Assembly: GCF_000600085.1 (NCBI RefSeq)
Contig: NZ_CP006821.1
Span: 186,001 to 250,000 of the forward strand
Source of the DNA: Helicobacter pylori oki112
GTDB lineage: Bacteria > Campylobacterota > Campylobacteria > Campylobacterales > Helicobacteraceae
Direction of reading: 5' to 3'
Length of the DNA: 64,000 bases
The notes under the pieces are model-generated. The model was not told the origin of the DNA. It made no database searches and saw only the letters and a list, made by a program, of their open reading frames with translations. Positions 30,227-40,146 of this stretch are shown piece after piece. How positions within the stretch are numbered: the first letter of the stretch is position 1; each line of letters begins with the position of its first letter. Both the position numbers and the translations under genes were made by a program.

Positions 30227-30949
30227 TCACTCAATATTCGTATAAAGCGCGACCACATCATCATCGTCTTCAATCCTGTCTAGTAATTTTTCGGTAAGCT
30301 CCATTTGTTCGTCATTCAATTCAATGGGCGTTGTGGCGATGCGTTGCAAACTCGCTTTTAAAATGGGCAATCTCAAGCTTTCAAACCCCTCATTTAAGAG
30401 TTTGAAGCTGTTATAATCCCCCCTAATAATAATCTTGTCTTCCACTTCTTCTAATTCTTCCAAACCATAATCAATGAGAGCGAATTCCAAATCTTCTAGG
30501 CTGAGTTTTAAATTTTCCACTTCATTTTTCAAGCATTCAAACACGCTTTTTCGGTTAAACATAAACTCTAAAGAGCCATTAGGCACGATGCTTGCCCCTT
30601 GCGTTTTATTGAAATAGCTTTTAAGGTTGGCAATGGTTCTAGTGGGGTTATCAGTCATGCATTCTATAATGATTAACACGCCAAAATTCGCCTTACCCTC
30701 ATAAGTGATTTCACTCAAATTCCCCTCTTTACTGCTCGCTCTTTTAATCGCTGCGTCAATATTGTCTTTAGGCATGTTTTGCGCTTTAGCGTTTAAAATC
30801 GCCGTTCGTAGTTTGGCGTTCGTGTCCGGCTCGCTCCCGCCCTCTTTTGCCGCTAGAGTGATCGCTTTGGCGAGCTTGGGGAAAACCTTACTCATCTTAT
30901 CCCATCGTTTTTCTTTAGCCGCTCTTCTGTATTCAAACGCTCGTCCCAT
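30227..30949 (-). CDS. YebC/TACO1 family translation or transcription factor
   Basis: A 240-residue member of the YebC family. The N-terminal [30 protein letters not shown], the [22 protein letters not shown] helix and the GSLEFMF and [13 protein letters not shown] segments are the family hallmarks. Relatives have been described as transcription regulators and more recently as ribosome helpers at proline-rich stalls, so the role here is open. It starts at the base after the hemB stop and is the last gene of arsR-arsS-hemB-yebC. Confidence 0.92.
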
Positions 30950-31921
30950 TCAATTCCTTTGTAATAAGTTAGCCACTTCTTTAGCATGATAGCTAATAAT
31001 CATATCCGCTCCCGCTCTTTTAAAACAAGTCATCGTTTCTAATAGAACGCTTTCATAGTTGATCAGGTTGTGTTTTTGAGCGAGTTTGAGCATGGCGTAT
31101 TCCCCGCTCACATTATAGAGCGCTAAAGGGAGCAAAGTGTGATCCCTGATTTCTTTAACAATATCCAAATACGCCAAAGCCGGTTTCACCATTAAAATAT
31201 CCGCACCCTGTTTTTCATCTTCTAAACTTTCTAAAAGCGCTTCTTTTTTATTAGCGTAATCCATTTGATAGCTTTTGCGATCGCCAAAACTCGGCGCAGA
31301 GTTTGCCACATCTCTAAAAGGCCCATAGTAACTGCTCGCAAATTTAGTGGAATAGCTCATGATGGGCGTGTGGGTATAGCCGGCCTTATCTAGCGTTTTT
31401 CTCAAACTCAAAACATTCCCATCCATCATGTTGCTTGGTGCTAGAATATCCACACCGCTTTCAGCCAAAATAAGCCCTTGAAGGTTTAAAATCTCTAGCG
31501 TTTTATCGTTAGATACAGAAGCGTTTTCTAAAATCCCGCAATGCCCATGGTCGGTGTATTCACAAAAACACAAATCCGCTATAACGATTAAATCCTTAAA
31601 TCGTTTTTTAACCTCTTTGGTGGCTTTTGCGACAATGTGATCCTTACTTAACGCATGGCTTCCTGTAGCGTCCTTATGTTTAGGAATGCCAAACAATAAA
31701 ACGGCTTTGATGCCTAAACCCACTAATTCTTCGCATTCTTTTAAAAGAGACTCTATACTCATTTGATAAACGCCAGGCATGGAACTGATTTCATTTTTAA
31801 TACAACTATCGCTTTCTATGACAAATAAGGGAGCGATGAAATCATCAATATTCAGGCGCGTTTCTCTTAGTATCGCTCTTAAGTTTTCGTTGCTTCGTAA
31901 TCTTCTCAATCGTTTGAACAT
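30950..31921 (-). CDS. hemB: Delta-aminolevulinic acid dehydratase
   Basis: Condenses two 5-aminolevulinate molecules to porphobilinogen for heme synthesis. The 323 residues contain active-site lysines in [14 protein letters not shown] and [13 protein letters not shown]. The metal-binding segment [14 protein letters not shown] keeps three cysteines, which points to the zinc-dependent form. It begins nine bases after the arsS stop, so hemB is in the arsRS transcript, and slippage at the end of arsS could change coupling between the two. Confidence 0.96.
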
Positions 31922-31930
31922 GTTCTCTCT

Positions 31931-33274
31931 TTATTGTTTTTCTTTAACCCCACAATTGGCTTTTTCTATCCCCTTCATTCCGCTCACCTCTTTCAAATTT
32001 TCGGGGGGGGGGGGTAGCTCTTCATCATCTTCTTCTAAATCGTAAAAACTATTAAAAACGCAATCATGGATAGTGAAACAAATTCTTCCATTGCTGTAAT
32101 GATAGCTCAAATTCAATCCCATAGCCTCTAAAGCGTTTTTAATGATATACATGCCTAACCCAAAACCATGGGCTTGGCTGGGGTTAGAAGATTTGAAGTA
32201 GGGTTGCAAATATTTTTCAAAATCTTCTTTTAAAGGTTTGCTTTTATTAGACACCACTAAATTATTTCCTATGAAATCCAAAAACACCTGTTTGTCATCG
32301 CTGTATTTAATCGCATTATCTACCATGTTTTTTAACGCTATAGAAAACAATTCAAAATCCGCTTCAATGATGTAATTTGAAGAGGATACATGGATAGGGC
32401 TTTTTTTATCCTCATCAATTAAAAGCATTTTTTCAATCTTGTCTATCAAATCGCTCATTAAAAATTTTTCTTTATTGCTCCCATAATTTTTGGAAGCGAG
32501 CTGCTCAATGCGGGCAAATTGCTCAATCAACATGTTCAAGTGATCAAATATGGATGAAAAGCGTTTGTAAGACAGCTCTTCTTTGAGCATAGAGCTTATT
32601 ATCTTGCCCTTAGTGATAGGGGTGCGTAATTCATGCATGATGGAGCGCAAAAATAAAACCCGAGATTCATTCATCGCATTGATTTTTTGGATGCAATTGT
32701 CAAATTCGTTAGCCAGATCCCCTATTTCATCTTTTTGCTTGCTTTTACAACTCACGCTTTTATCCCCTTGAGCGAAGCGTTTCACTTGAGATCTTAACTC
32801 TCTTAAGGGCAATAAACTCTGCAAAACAAATAAAAAGAGGAATAAAATCAATAATAAACCCACCGTAATAGCTAAGAAATAATTCCTGTAAGAAACCGAA
32901 TGCAAATCTTTATAAAGCACAAAATGCTCATCCTTTTTTAAAAGGATAAAAACCATATCGCTGAATTTAAACACTTCAGCATACCCAATATTTCTATGGT
33001 GCAACTGGTGGCGTCTTTTGGCTAAAATCTTTTCTAAATTTTCTATTGTGGTTTCTCTAAAACCAATTTTATAGAGATAATCTTCTATGGCTCTATAATC
33101 AGAGTAGTTATTTAAAATTTCATTGATAGTGGTAACAAACTGATAATGACGCACTTCGTTTTGATAGTTTTCGTGATTGATTTGAGAAGACACGAAATAG
33201 TAAGCGAACGCTCCAAAACTAAAGAGCGTTACCATAAACAAAGCGATAACTTTAAAAAAGATAGAGAAACGCAA
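31931..33274 (-). CDS. arsS: Acid-sensing histidine kinase ArsS
   Basis: Membrane sensor kinase of the ArsRS pH-response system, which controls urease and other acid-adaptation genes. The 447 residues have helix one (about 6-28), a histidine-containing periplasmic domain (about 30-130, with RHQLHH at 88-93), helix two (about 132-152), a HAMP linker, the H-box SIMHELRTPITKGK (phosphoacceptor His214), and an ATPase domain with N-box (KNMVDNAIKYS) and GFGLGMYI. The C-terminus reaches a 12-base poly-C tract encoding Pro4, followed by 23 residues. Known reports describe this tract as variable. The whole gene is one frame here, whereas some reference genomes list it as two. Confidence 0.97.
   Translation of the reverse strand: MRFSIFFKVIALFMVTLFSFGAFAYYFVSSQINHENYQNEVRHYQFVTTINEILNNYSDYRAIEDYLYKIGFRETTIENLEKILAKRRHQLHHRNIGYAEVFKFSDMVFILLKKDEHFVLYKDLHSVSYRNYFLAITVGLLLILFLFLFVLQSLLPLRELRSQVKRFAQGDKSVSCKSKQKDEIGDLANEFDNCIQKINAMNESRVLFLRSIMHELRTPITKGKIISSMLKEELSYKRFSSIFDHLNMLIEQFARIEQLASKNYGSNKEKFLMSDLIDKIEKMLLIDEDKKSPIHVSSSNYIIEADFELFSIALKNMVDNAIKYSDDKQVFLDFIGNNLVVSNKSKPLKEDFEKYLQPYFKSSNPSQAHGFGLGMYIIKNALEAMGLNLSYHYSNGRICFTIHDCVFNSFYDLEEDDEELPPPPENLKEVSGMKGIEKANCGVKEKQ
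32003..32014 (-). repeat. Poly-C (poly-G) tract near the 3' end of arsS
   Basis: Twelve consecutive G on the plus strand. With C12 the kinase ends with 23 residues after Pro4. C11 would give Pro4-Lys-Ile then a stop. C13 would give Pro4 followed by 19 other residues (RKFERGERNEGDRKSQLWG) and stop. Slippage changes only the tail beyond the ATPase domain. Confidence 0.95.
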
Positions 33275-33299
33275 AACCCCTTAACTCCTTATTAGAATA

Positions 33300-33977
33300 T
33301 CAGTATTCTAATTTATAACCAATCCCTCTAACAGAGATGATATATTGCGGTTGTTTAGGATTTTTTTCAATCTTAGATCGCAAACGGCCAATGATCACAT
33401 CAATGCTTTTATTAGAGCTTTCAGGGTTGATGCTCTCGCTCTCAATCGCAATGCTTTCACGGCTAAACACATAACCTTTTTTGCTAATGAGAAGCGAAAG
33501 GATTTCATATTCAGCCCTAGTTAAGTCTAGCTTTTTTTCATGCATATACACTTCTCGGCTATCCTTATCCACCCTAAAGATATTCGCATCGCCTGGCTCA
33601 TTCACTTCTTTTTTTTTATGAGAACGCCTGAGTAGCGATTGGATGCGAGCTAATAATTCTTTAGGATCATAGGGTTTAGGGAGGTAATCATCAGCCCCAT
33701 AATCTAGCGCTTTAATCTTATCTTCCACATCGCTTCTTGCTGAAGAAATAATAATAGGGATATGTTTTTGTTTGGAGATGCGCCTACACACTTCAAGCCC
33801 ATCTAAATTAGGCAAAGTTAAATCCAATAACAACAAATCATAATTTTGTGTGTTAGCCGCACTAATGCCAGTATATGGCTCATCGTAATTGGTTACATGA
33901 ATGCCATGTTGGAGCAAAAACTCGCTCAAAAACTCGGCTAATTCTATATCATCTTCTATCATTAAAACTTCTATCAT
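33300..33977 (-). CDS. arsR: Response regulator ArsR (OmpR family)
   Basis: The 225-residue partner of ArsS. The receiver domain has IEDD, phosphoacceptor Asp52 (LLLLDLTLP), the T/S site ISSARSD and Lys in LPKPYDP. The C-terminal winged helix (about 125-225, [25 protein letters not shown]) binds promoters of acid-response genes and its own. In this species the gene is essential, though phosphorylation of Asp52 is not. The linker near residue 122 contains a run of nine A (KKK). It is the first gene of arsR-arsS-hemB-yebC, with a GGAG-type site about 12 bases before the ATG. Confidence 0.97.
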   Translation of the reverse strand: MIEVLMIEDDIELAEFLSEFLLQHGIHVTNYDEPYTGISAANTQNYDLLLLDLTLPNLDGLEVCRRISKQKHIPIIISSARSDVEDKIKALDYGADDYLPKPYDPKELLARIQSLLRRSHKKKEVNEPGDANIFRVDKDSREVYMHEKKLDLTRAEYEILSLLISKKGYVFSRESIAIESESINPESSNKSIDVIIGRLRSKIEKNPKQPQYIISVRGIGYKLEY

Positions 33978-34210
33978 ACTTCAATTAACTCCTTCAATGA
34001 TTTTTGCAACTTTAAAAACGATTAACTTTGTTAATATTTTAAGGGACTAATTCTAGCATTTTATTATTAAAGATACCTTGAAAATATCTTAAAAATAAAA
34101 ATTCAAAACATTATCATAGTTATTAATGGAATTAAGGCTTTGTTTTCATGGAATATTGAAAATTAAAGTCTTATTTTTTAATGTTTTTAAAAAATTCCTT
34201 TGCTCATTTT

Positions 34211-34681
34211 TCACTCTGTGTTTTCTCGCTCCAAAGATTCTAATCGTTTTTCAAGCGCACTCAATTGGTATTGCAAGAAACGCGCCACCAAATCCAAACG
34301 CTTCATGGCTTCTTTTTCTTCTAAAGCTTGCATGCCTTTAAACAACACTAAGGTTCTCTCTAATAAGCCTTTTAAAAAAACCCGCTCGTTTGGAATTAAC
34401 ACTTGCGTGGGGGTTTCTTGCGCGATTTCTTCTGTAATGATTTCTTTTGCTTCTTCTTCTTTTTCTTCTGTATTTTCTTCTGTGATTTTTTCTTGCGTTT
34501 CTATTTTAGCAGCGTTTTTTGGCTCTAAAAGGGTGTTAGCATTTTTTGTGGTGTTTTGCAAATGAGAGGGCGTTTTGAAAAAAGAGGGCGTTTTTTGTGC
34601 CGTATTAAAACCATCATCAATGGTTTTAGCCATTTTCTCAATTTCATTAAGGGTTTCTGAAATAATGTTTTTCAATTCCAT
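34211..34681 (-). CDS. Unrecognised acidic coiled-coil protein
   Basis: About 156 residues if translation starts at ATG 34681 (MELKNIISETL), which lies inside the end of the upstream gene (ATGGAATTGA overlap); an ATG 12 bases earlier is possible. The middle (about 30-85) is low-complexity, rich in Glu, Thr and Lys (EEKEEEAKEIITEEIAQE). The C-terminal third (about 90-156) is predicted helical and coiled coil (LKGLLERTLVLFKGMQAL, LDLVARFLQYQLSALEKRLESLE). There are no Cys, no signal peptide and no known domain. Position at the end of the cheZ-containing run gives no clear function. Confidence 0.75.
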   Translation of the reverse strand: MELKNIISETLNEIEKMAKTIDDGFNTAQKTPSFFKTPSHLQNTTKNANTLLEPKNAAKIETQEKITEENTEEKEEEAKEIITEEIAQETPTQVLIPNERVFLKGLLERTLVLFKGMQALEEKEAMKRLDLVARFLQYQLSALEKRLESLERENTE

Positions 34682-34935
34682 TCTACCAGCCATTTTTCCA
34701 AATTCTCAACGCTCAAAAAATCCCCTTTGATAAAATTCAAATAGTGCCGCTCTAACAATGCATCGTGTTTGAAAGGAGCGCAATTTTTTTGGATTTTTTC
34801 CAAACGCTTCATTTGCTTTAACGCCTCTGCATGGTCAGGGGTTTTTTTTAAAATATTAGTATAAATTTGCAACGCTTCTTCAAAAAACCCTTGTTCTTCA
34901 TAAATACGAGCGAGCGTGATCGTTTCTAATGGCAT
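34672..34935 (-). CDS. Small TPR-like protein
   Basis: 87 residues. The first half (LARIYEEQGFFEEALQIYTNILKKTPDHAEALKQM) is a clear tetratricopeptide-like helix pair, a protein-protein interaction module. The rest (HDALLERHYLNFIKGDFLSVENLEKWLVEWN) is a helical tail. Its end overlaps the start of the next gene. No partner is known to me; co-location with the coiled-coil protein suggests the two may interact, which is inference. Confidence 0.75.
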   Translation of the reverse strand: MPLETITLARIYEEQGFFEEALQIYTNILKKTPDHAEALKQMKRLEKIQKNCAPFKHDALLERHYLNFIKGDFLSVENLEKWLVEWN

Positions 34936-34984
34936 GCGTTTCTCTTAATCGTTTTTAATCCCTAACAATCTCTAAACGCCATTT

Positions 34985-36253
34985 TTAGACTCTGACTTGG
35001 GTGCGTAAAAAACTAAAAGCCGGCAAGGGTGCGGGCAGTCGCACTAAATTCACATTCCCGCTATGGATAGTTTCTAGCTCGGTGTTATTTTCTAAAAGGA
35101 TTTTATAAAGCACTAAATAAGAGCGTTTTTCAAAGGTGTAAATCTTGCCAATTTCATTGACTATGGGCGTGATAGCCGCATTTTTGGGAGCGATGATTTC
35201 ATAAGCAATGTTAGTGGTCGTGGTGAATTTGCATGCAAAAAAATGCCCGTCTTCTGTGATTTCGCCATTGACTTGAAAATCCCCTTCGCTAATGGCTGTT
35301 TGGTGGTTTTGAGTATCCAATCTTTCAAAAGGCCTTCGCATCAAATAGCCATCCGTGAAACCCCTGTTTTTAAGCGTGTTCAATTCGCTAGCATAAAAAC
35401 TCGGCTTTAAGGTGTTATGGTAAAAATCATCAACCGCTAAACGATAGATGCGCGTGGTTTGCGCGGCGTAATAACTGGACTTGGTGCGCCCTTCAATCTT
35501 AAGCGCGCTAATGGCGTTTGAACTTAAAATTTCAGCGATATGGCCAGAGAGGTTCAAATCTTTAGCGTTAAAAATATGCGTGCCTACGCCCTCTTCTTCA
35601 ACTAATCTCATCATCACGCCGTTATCAGGGTTTTTCACGTAATATTCATAATCAAACCGGCAATCGTTCGCGCAACTCCCTCTATTAGGAACGCGCCCCT
35701 TTTGTAAGGCCGAAATCAAGCAACGCCCTGAAAAGGCAAAGCACATGCTCCCATGCACAAAGATTTCTAATTCCAAATCGGGTAAGGCTTTTTTAATCTC
35801 AATCGCATCATTCAGGCTCAATTCCCTAGCGCACACAATGCGTTTAACCCCTAAATCATAAAACACTTGCGCATCTAGCAAATTTAAGACATTCGCTTGC
35901 GTGGATAAATGGATAGGGATATGCGGGGCGATTTTTGAAGCGAGTTTCACCACACCAGGCGCAGCGATAATAAAAGCGTCTGGCTCTAATTCTGCCATTT
36001 TATGAATATGTTCTTCTAAAAGTTTGAGCTGTGAATTGAAAGGGAAACCATTGATGGTCGCATAGACTTTTTTATTTAGCGCATGGGCGTAGTCAATCCC
36101 TTCTTTGAAAGTTTCTAGAGTAAATTCCTTGCTTGCGCGATTGCGTAAAGAAAAATGGCTCACTCCCCCATAAACCGCATCAGCCCCATAGTTGAGAGCG
36201 ATTTTAAGTTTTTTTAAATTACCAGCTGGAGAGAGTAATTCAACTTGACTCAA
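34985..36253 (-). CDS. Peptidase U32 family protein
   Basis: 422 residues, annotated as collagenase or protease PrtC in this species. The U32 family includes YegQ/TrhP, which acts on tRNA hydroxylation, so the protease label is doubtful. Visible features are VELLSPAGNLKKLKIALNYGAD at the N-terminus, the E-I-F-V-H-G-S-M-C-F-A-F-S-G-R-C-L signature, CANDCRFDYEY (Cys pair) and LKIEGRTKSSYYAA, all typical of the tRNA-modifying branch. It starts two bases after the cheZ stop. I favour an RNA-modification role but the sequence alone does not decide. Confidence 0.85.
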   Translation of the reverse strand: MSQVELLSPAGNLKKLKIALNYGADAVYGGVSHFSLRNRASKEFTLETFKEGIDYAHALNKKVYATINGFPFNSQLKLLEEHIHKMAELEPDAFIIAAPGVVKLASKIAPHIPIHLSTQANVLNLLDAQVFYDLGVKRIVCARELSLNDAIEIKKALPDLELEIFVHGSMCFAFSGRCLISALQKGRVPNRGSCANDCRFDYEYYVKNPDNGVMMRLVEEEGVGTHIFNAKDLNLSGHIAEILSSNAISALKIEGRTKSSYYAAQTTRIYRLAVDDFYHNTLKPSFYASELNTLKNRGFTDGYLMRRPFERLDTQNHQTAISEGDFQVNGEITEDGHFFACKFTTTTNIAYEIIAPKNAAITPIVNEIGKIYTFEKRSYLVLYKILLENNTELETIHSGNVNLVRLPAPLPAFSFLRTQVRV

Positions 36254-36255
36254 AA

Positions 36256-36972
36256 CTACTTGGCTCCAAAAGAAGCGATCAAGGCTTCAATATCGTCCGC
36301 GCTGGCTAAATCTTTATCGTCATCGCCGGTGATAAAAGTTGCTGAACTCACGCGCTTAGAATCATCAATTTTGCCTTCAAAAAGCGAATTCATGTATTGG
36401 CTGAGCGCTCGCATGACATTGACCACTCGTTCAATTTTTTGGCGGTGGATGTCTTGAAACTGCATAATATCCATCGCTTGCATGGAGCTATCAGAGCAAT
36501 TAGCGGCTTCTTCTTCAATGCTTTTAAGGGCGTTTAGGATTTCTTGTTGCTCATTGAGTGCGGTTTTAAAAGATTCCACATGGGGGAAATGGCCATGCAA
36601 ATTGTCAAAAATTTCTTGGTGTTTTTGCAAAGGTTCTTGGATTTTTTTAACCATTTTAGCGATCTTTTCAGCACTAGCCCCAATCAAATCCAATTGATCA
36701 AAAATTTGCGTGGCTTTCACTTCAGAATCTCTTGTAACATCGTCTAATTGATGCACGACTTTATGCTCTTCAGTGGGGGGAGGGGGAGGCCATTCATTGG
36801 GGCTAATCTTACCGTATTTTTCAGCGTCTTCTTTTTTGACGGTCATTTTTTGGCTAGAGCTTTCTTCTTTAGCCTCTTCTTTAACCTCTTTAGCTCCCTC
36901 TTTAGTCTCTAAGGCTTCCAAATTTTCTAAATCGCCACCATTCATCAAAGCGTCTAATTCTTCTTGTGTCAT
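36256..36972 (-). CDS. cheZ: Remote CheZ, CheY-phosphate phosphatase
   Basis: Dephosphorylates CheY-P to end chemotaxis signalling. The 238-residue protein matches the known remote CheZ of H. pylori. The long helix carries MQFQDIHRQKIERVV; Asp and Gln spaced four apart (D-I-H-R-Q) correspond to the catalytic Asp143/Gln147 of E. coli. The C-terminal IEALIASFGAK is the CheY-binding tail. The N-terminus is acidic, then KISPNEWPPPPPTEE (five Pro). It sits between prfB and the U32 gene and not with the other chemotaxis genes. Confidence 0.9.
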   Translation of the reverse strand: MTQEELDALMNGGDLENLEALETKEGAKEVKEEAKEESSSQKMTVKKEDAEKYGKISPNEWPPPPPTEEHKVVHQLDDVTRDSEVKATQIFDQLDLIGASAEKIAKMVKKIQEPLQKHQEIFDNLHGHFPHVESFKTALNEQQEILNALKSIEEEAANCSDSSMQAMDIMQFQDIHRQKIERVVNVMRALSQYMNSLFEGKIDDSKRVSSATFITGDDDKDLASADDIEALIASFGAK

Positions 36973-37041
36973 TGTTGTTCCTTGCCAATTGGTTTTAAAA
37001 AGCGTTTTTAACCATAATTCTTAGCTGTCATTTTAGCGCAC

Positions 37042-38133
37042 TTAAGCTTTAGCAATCAAAACGCCCTCTAAAATCGCATCAATATCGCCATCTAGTATCG
37101 CTTCCACATTGCTATAAGCAATATTGGAGCGCGCGTCTTTGACTTGCTGGTAGGGGGCTAGGACATAGCTTCTTATTTGATGCCCCCAGCCGATCTCGCT
37201 TTTTTCTTCATTTTTGGCGCTGCTTTGCTGCTTTTCTAATTCCAATTCATAAAGCTTGGATTTAAGTATTTTTAACGCGCTCGCTTTGTTTTTATGCTGG
37301 CTCCTGTCGTTTTGGCATTGCACCACAATGCCGGTAGGGAAATGCGTGATTCTAACCGCGCTTTCTGTTTTATTGACATGCTGACCGCCTGCCCCACTGG
37401 CTCTGTAATAATCATAACGGACATCTTTTTCATCAATTTCTATATCAATATCATCGTCTAATTCAGGGCTAATTTGCACGCTCGCAAAACTCGTGTGCCG
37501 TTTGGCGTTCGCATCAAAGGGCGAAATCCTTACAAGCCTATGCACCCCGTTTTCATTTTTCAAATAGCCATAAGCGTTTTCGCCCTTAATGATAAAGGCG
37601 ACCCCTTTAATGCCCGCTTCTTCGCCATCTTGATAATCCAAAATCTCGCTTTTAAAGCCCCTTCTTTCTGCCCATCTCAAATACATGCGATACAAAATAC
37701 TCGCCCAATCCTGGCTCTCTGTTCCCCCCGCTCCAGGCTGAATGGTGATAATAGCGTTTGAAGCGTCATTTTCACCGCTTAACATGATTTCAATTTCCAC
37801 TTTTTGGACGCTGTGTTCTAAAATAGGAGCCTCTTCATAGAGCAAGGATAAAGTAGTCTCATCGTTATCGTTTTGAGCGAGCTCAAACAATTCCACGCTT
37901 TCATCTAAAGAATTTTTGGTTTTTTGATAGGTTTCTAGCAAGCGGTTCAAGCGCACTTTTTCTTTATTGGTGTCTCTAGCCTTTAAGACATCTTGCCAAA
38001 AATTAGGGTCTTCTTGCTCTTTTTCAATGCGTTCTAATTCTTGTTTGATCTTTTCAGGCTTGATGATTAAAGCGATATTATCGCATTTGTTTTGCAAGCT
38101 TTTTAACAATTCGCTATAGGTGTAGTTATCCAC
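37042..38133 (-). CDS. prfB: Peptide chain release factor 2
   Basis: Terminates translation at UAA and UGA. The 363 residues include the recognition motif SPF in VRISPFDAN and the catalytic GGQ in [16 protein letters not shown]. Unlike most RF2 genes, including E. coli, there is no early in-frame UGA and no programmed +1 frameshift: the frame is continuous from the ATG. Expression is therefore not autoregulated by frameshifting. It is preceded by moeA, 60 bases upstream, in the same direction. Confidence 0.97.
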   Translation of the reverse strand: MDNYTYSELLKSLQNKCDNIALIIKPEKIKQELERIEKEQEDPNFWQDVLKARDTNKEKVRLNRLLETYQKTKNSLDESVELFELAQNDNDETTLSLLYEEAPILEHSVQKVEIEIMLSGENDASNAIITIQPGAGGTESQDWASILYRMYLRWAERRGFKSEILDYQDGEEAGIKGVAFIIKGENAYGYLKNENGVHRLVRISPFDANAKRHTSFASVQISPELDDDIDIEIDEKDVRYDYYRASGAGGQHVNKTESAVRITHFPTGIVVQCQNDRSQHKNKASALKILKSKLYELELEKQQSSAKNEEKSEIGWGHQIRSYVLAPYQQVKDARSNIAYSNVEAILDGDIDAILEGVLIAKA

Positions 38134-38193
38134 AAACAGAACCTTTATGAGTGGGGTTTTAAACTTGTCATTATAGCATTGTTGAAAGCCATT

Positions 38194-39369
38194 TTAATTT
38201 TCAAACCTTAAAATTTCAATTTCGCCCTGAACCAATCCCACTCCTTCATCAATTAAAGCGATAGAATCCACTCGCGCAAGGGCTTGAATCGCTCCTGATT
38301 CATAGCGGTTGTTGTTGTAAGGAATGAATTGGTGGTTTGAATAGTTGCCTAAAATTAAATGCGCGCGTTCGCCTTTAAGCTTTAAAGGGGCATTGATTTG
38401 AGCCTTAAAGAGCTTTAGCTTAAAATCTTTATTTAAAGATAAGCGCTCCAATAAGGGTAGAATCAAAACTCGTAAAACCAATAAGCAACTTAAAGGATTA
38501 CCCGGCAAACCTATAATAATACTTTGATTGAGTTGGGCTAAAGTTACCGGTTTTCCAGGTTTGAGATTGACTTTTTCGTAATAAAAAAGGGCGTTTCTTT
38601 CTTTCAAGGCGTCTTTAAAAAAGTCTTTATCCCCCACACTCACCCCCGCGCTTGAAAGGATGACATCATAGTCTTGCAATTCAAGTATTTTAAGCTGTAA
38701 ATTTTTGTCATCTTTTAAAACCCCTAGAAAATGCGTGTTGTAGTTTTTAAGCATGTTAAAAACACTCACTGAATTCACATCATAAACCTGGCATTCTAGG
38801 GCGTTTTGCCCTAAAGGCACTAATTCATCGCCACTGCTAAATAAAGCGATTTTTAATTTTCTAAACGCTTTGATTTCTTTGAACCCTTGAGAGGCAATGA
38901 GCGCGATATGCCCGTAATTCAAACGGGTATTTTTAGGGACTAACACGCTGTTTAAAGAAGCGTTTTCGCCCTTTTGACGGATATTGGCGTTTATTTTAAA
39001 ATCTTTGGGAGCTAGGGCAAAATTTTCATGGCTTTCTAGCATGCATTCTATAGGGACAATCGTTTCTACTCCCTTTGGCACCATCGCTCCAGTCATGATT
39101 TTAACGCATTCATTCTCTTTAACTTCTAAAGCGCTCACATCATCCCCGGCAAAGATGCGCTGAACGACTTGAGTTTTTTGGCCTAAATCTTGCATCTTAA
39201 ACCCATAGCCATCCATTGCGCTTTGATTGAATTTAGGCAAAGCGTGAATGCAAATAATATCCTCTGCCAGAATGCGATCTATGCTTTCAAACAAAGAGAT
39301 AACCTCTATTTCTAAGGGTTTTAGGGGAATGCTAGAATGGATTTTTAGAGCTTCTTTAAAACTAATCAT
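38194..39369 (-). CDS. moeA: Molybdopterin molybdenumtransferase MoeA
   Basis: Inserts molybdenum into adenylated molybdopterin. The 391 residues span the MoeA domains: N-terminal PLEIEVISLFESIDRILAEDI and LPKFNQSAMDGYGFK, the MogA-like middle domain with ILSSAGVSVGDKDF and FYYEKVNLKPGKP, the GLPGNPLSCLLVLRVLIL segment and a C-terminal beta domain. Molybdenum enzymes are scarce in this species, so the client enzyme is uncertain. fliR precedes it by nine bases, an operon of unrelated functions. Confidence 0.95.
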   Translation of the reverse strand: MISFKEALKIHSSIPLKPLEIEVISLFESIDRILAEDIICIHALPKFNQSAMDGYGFKMQDLGQKTQVVQRIFAGDDVSALEVKENECVKIMTGAMVPKGVETIVPIECMLESHENFALAPKDFKINANIRQKGENASLNSVLVPKNTRLNYGHIALIASQGFKEIKAFRKLKIALFSSGDELVPLGQNALECQVYDVNSVSVFNMLKNYNTHFLGVLKDDKNLQLKILELQDYDVILSSAGVSVGDKDFFKDALKERNALFYYEKVNLKPGKPVTLAQLNQSIIIGLPGNPLSCLLVLRVLILPLLERLSLNKDFKLKLFKAQINAPLKLKGERAHLILGNYSNHQFIPYNNNRYESGAIQALARVDSIALIDEGVGLVQGEIEILRFEN

Positions 39370-39378
39370 ATTGATCCT

Positions 39379-40146
39379 TTAAAAGATTTTGCTAATGGCT
39401 TTAAACGCCAAACTGATTTCTTCTTTAAAACGCCCCATGATAGCCGAAGTGATTAAAATAATGCCCACAAACCCGATAGCAATTTTAACCGGAAACCCGA
39501 TAGCAAGCAGGTTGAATTGAGGGTGGGTTTTCATGATCATGCCAAAAATAATATCGCTCAATAACACCAAGCATAAAATAGGGAACGCCATAGAAAACCC
39601 TATGACAAACAAATGCGAAAAGGCTTTGACAATGTTTTTAGCCAACGCTGGCTCAAAGACAAATTGCCCTAAAGGGACGGCTTTTAAGCTGTGATCCACA
39701 AACAAAATGATTTGATGGTGGAACGATAAATCCAATAAAATTAAAATCGCTAACAATAAAAGGGCTTGCCCTACAATGGGTTTTTGCGATCCTGAAATAG
39801 GATCATACGCGCTCGCCATTGTAAGCCCCATAGAAAAGCTGATGCTATCGGTTGCAAACACCAAGCTTGCAAAGACGATTTGTAAAAAAATAGACGCGCA
39901 CACCCCTAAAAACAGCTCGCACAAGCAAGCAATAATAAAACCCTCTGGCGTGTAAGCGGCGTTTGAAAACTCTAAAGTGGGGTAAAAAATCGCGCTCACA
40001 TACAAGCTCAAAGCCCCACGCACCGACAAAGGCACTAAATGGTTTTCAAAAAAAGGGAAGAAAGACAGCACGCCGCTAACCCTTAAAAACAACAAGAAAA
40101 AATCCCTAACATGGGGGGTGCTAAGCTCTTGAATGAAATCTAGCAT
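39379..40146 (-). CDS. fliR: Flagellar export apparatus protein FliR
   Basis: Inner-membrane component of the flagellar type III export gate with FliP and FliQ. The 255 residues have six or so hydrophobic segments and FliR hallmarks in FLLLFLRVSGVLSFFPFF near the N-terminus and MTSAYDP-like MASAYDPISGSQKP, followed by DLSFHHQIILFV. Its start overlaps the end of the upstream gene by seven bases. It is placed apart from most flagellar genes, as is common in this genus. Confidence 0.95.
   Translation of the reverse strand: MLDFIQELSTPHVRDFFLLFLRVSGVLSFFPFFENHLVPLSVRGALSLYVSAIFYPTLEFSNAAYTPEGFIIACLCELFLGVCASIFLQIVFASLVFATDSISFSMGLTMASAYDPISGSQKPIVGQALLLLAILILLDLSFHHQIILFVDHSLKAVPLGQFVFEPALAKNIVKAFSHLFVIGFSMAFPILCLVLLSDIIFGMIMKTHPQFNLLAIGFPVKIAIGFVGIILITSAIMGRFKEEISLAFKAISKIF

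Noticed and set aside
33609-33617. A nine-base A/T run in the arsR linker as a phase-variable switch
   Set aside because: The regulator is essential in this species, so frequent frameshifting here is unlikely to be a regulated switch.
37042-38133. Programmed frameshift in prfB
   Set aside because: The RF2 frame is continuous with no early in-frame UGA, so no frameshift is needed.
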